Assembly: GCA_017469935.1 (NCBI GenBank) | Contig: JAFUFL010000066.1 | Span: 36,330-100,329 of the forward strand | Reading direction: 5' to 3' | Origin: Lachnospiraceae bacterium | Lineage (GTDB): Bacteria; Bacillota; Clostridia; Lachnospirales; Lachnospiraceae | Length of the DNA: 64,000 nt | Program-made: the position numbers and the translations under genes | Shown here: one piece after another, positions 62,931 to 64,000 of the stretch | Layout of the letters: each line of letters opens with the position of its first letter | Numbering within the stretch: position 1 is the first letter of the stretch | The notes under the pieces: model-generated | Told to the model about the DNA's origin: nothing | Database searches by the model: none | The model's input: the letters and a program-made list of their open reading frames with translations, nothing else

Positions 62931-63824
62931 TCACTTGGCAGTATCCTCCACTGCTCTCTCCTTCCGGCCCAGCCTGCTCCGGATGACCAGATTGGCCGCG
63001 ATCGCCGCAATTGCCATCACGATTCCGAGCACCATGGACACCGGTATCTTCGTTCCCGTGATATAGAGCTGGTCCGTCCGGATCGACTCGATCCAGGCTC
63101 TTCCGATTCCATATCCGGCAAAATAGAGAAGTGCGATCTCTCCGTCAAACTTCTTGTGCTCCCGATACAGAAGCAGCAGCACAAGCAGCGCCAGATTCCA
63201 CATTCCTTCATATAAAAATGTGGGATGCACCTGTATATAATTCGTCCCTTCCGTCATGTGCGCTGCGATCAGCGGAGAAATGTCCCGCTCTCTCACCATA
63301 CTCACCGGAATTCTCATAGCCAGAAGGCCGTTCGTATATTCACCGAAAACTTCCCGATTGAAGAAATTTCCCCACCGGCCCAGGATCTGCCCCACCAGGA
63401 GGCCGTAGATCACCGTGTCGAGAATGAGCGGAAACTTCTGCTTTTTCAACTTGCAGTAGACATACAGCGTAATGGCCCCGGCGATAATGCCGCCGTATAT
63501 AGCCAGTCCGCCGCCGCGTATATTCAGGATCTGAATGGGATCATTCTTATAAAAGTCCCACATGAAGATCACATAATAGATTCTTGCCCCTAAGATAGAA
63601 AAGATAATGAGAGGAGCCGCCAGATCCCAGATCACATCCGGATCCAGCCCCGACTTCTTCGCAATCCTGGCGGCCAGAACAAGGCCCAGCATCATACCGA
63701 TTGCGATCACGATGCCGTAAAGAGCAATCCCGAAATTGCCGATCATGATGGTCTTGGGGACATTCCTCAGATAAATTCCCAGATTCGGAAAAGCAATATC
63801 CATTTCTCCCATCATATCCGCCAT
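62931..63824 (-). CDS. lgt: Prolipoprotein diacylglyceryl transferase
   Basis: 297 residues, about seven membrane segments. The Lgt signature GRWGNFFNREVFG is near residue 150, with HPTFLYEGMWN and YGIGRAWIESIRTDQL further on. It attaches diacylglycerol to the lipobox cysteine of prolipoproteins. Several in-frame ATGs within the first eight codons make the exact start uncertain. It lies upstream of mraZ on the same strand. Confidence 0.96.
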   Translation of the reverse strand: MADMMGEMDIAFPNLGIYLRNVPKTIMIGNFGIALYGIVIAIGMMLGLVLAARIAKKSGLDPDVIWDLAAPLIIFSILGARIYYVIFMWDFYKNDPIQILNIRGGGLAIYGGIIAGAITLYVYCKLKKQKFPLILDTVIYGLLVGQILGRWGNFFNREVFGEYTNGLLAMRIPVSMVRERDISPLIAAHMTEGTNYIQVHPTFLYEGMWNLALLVLLLLYREHKKFDGEIALLYFAGYGIGRAWIESIRTDQLYITGTKIPVSMVLGIVMAIAAIAANLVIRSRLGRKERAVEDTAK

Positions 63825-63917
63825 ATTTCTAACCAGACTCCTTCTGTTTTTAGTATTTCTGTTGGCAACACTTTAACTTGACGTATTTATGCGCTTCTTG
63901 ATTGTCCAGGGATTGCT

Positions 63918-63943
63918 CTATATACTGTCATAACAGTATATAG
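63918..63943. promoter_or_regulatory. Operator-like palindrome upstream of lgt
   Basis: Perfect inverted repeat CTATATACTGT / ACAGTATATAG with a 4-nt centre, about 95 bp before the lgt start and directly after a terminator. No regulator gene is visible nearby. Confidence 0.55.
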
Positions 63944-63944
63944 A

Positions 63945-63997
63945 AAGAAAAAGTCCCAGGGCACCCTAATACCGACCAAAGTATCCTGCCCCGGGAC
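63945..63997 (-). terminator. Terminator of a gene or RNA beyond the right edge
   Basis: 11-bp stem with one mismatch (63953-63963 with 63987-63997), a 23-nt loop, and TTTTTCTTTC on the minus strand. It would end a minus-strand transcript that starts outside the window. Confidence 0.7.
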
Positions 63998-64000
63998 TGG

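Overview
The window reads as a stretch of core chromosome from a Gram-positive Firmicute of the class Clostridia, most likely a GC-rich Lachnospiraceae relative. This is inferred from gene orders typical of that group (secG-rnr-smpB-ssrA; ylxM-ffh-rpsP-khpA-rimM-trmD-rplS-rbgA-lepB-rnhB-yraN; ackA-rpmF-plsX-acpP-rnc-smc-ftsY; mraZ-rsmH-ftsL-pbp-mraY-ftsW-divIB-ftsZ), from the absence of outer-membrane genes, and from strong AAGGAGG ribosome sites. Nearly all genes lie on the minus strand. The exceptions are two aconitase-like dehydratase pairs, a PRPP synthetase, tmcAL and an FtsK-like gene. I see no prophage, insertion-sequence transposase, CRISPR array, rRNA or T-box leader.

Layout, left to right. 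1-6.3 kb: a truncated M16C metallopeptidase, then tmRNA, smpB, RNase R and secG (trans-translation, RNA decay, secretion). 6.4-14.1 kb: a class B PBP with an FtsW/RodA glycosyltransferase, a U32 RNA-hydroxylase-type protein, zapA and ruvBA. 14.3-22.3 kb: branched-chain amino acid genes. Two tandem LeuD-LeuC type dehydratases lie on the plus strand and face ilvC, two different acetolactate synthase small subunits and ilvB on the minus strand. 22.4-27.4 kb: tyrS, plsY, der and a long PRPP synthetase. 27.4-34.6 kb: the translation/secretion operon from ylxM-ffh down to yraN. 34.6-45.4 kb: a GH25-like membrane protein with lost catalytic residues, threonine dehydratase, ftsY, smc, rnc, acpP, plsX, rpmF and ackA. 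45.6-53.6 kb: tmcAL, a FeoA-FeoB fusion, a three-domain ADP-ribose hydrolase, a HAD phosphatase and a degenerate FtsK/SpoIIIE-like protein. 53.8-64 kb: tRNA-Ala and a compact division/cell-wall cluster without any mur ligase, ending with lgt.

The least ordinary items are: the FtsK-like protein, which keeps the motor fold but has lost the Walker A lysine; an ADP-ribosylglycohydrolase / SseB-like / macrodomain fusion; two in-frame tandem-repeat tracts in the cytoplasmic part of DivIB; a dispersed intergenic element of about 150 bp whose stems change in a compensatory way between copies; a second family of long palindromes containing GGGGACGTATC; tandem isopropylmalate-dehydratase-like modules; and a nearly leaderless promoter for ylxM-ffh. 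All functional calls rest on reading motifs and gene order by eye. No database search was run.
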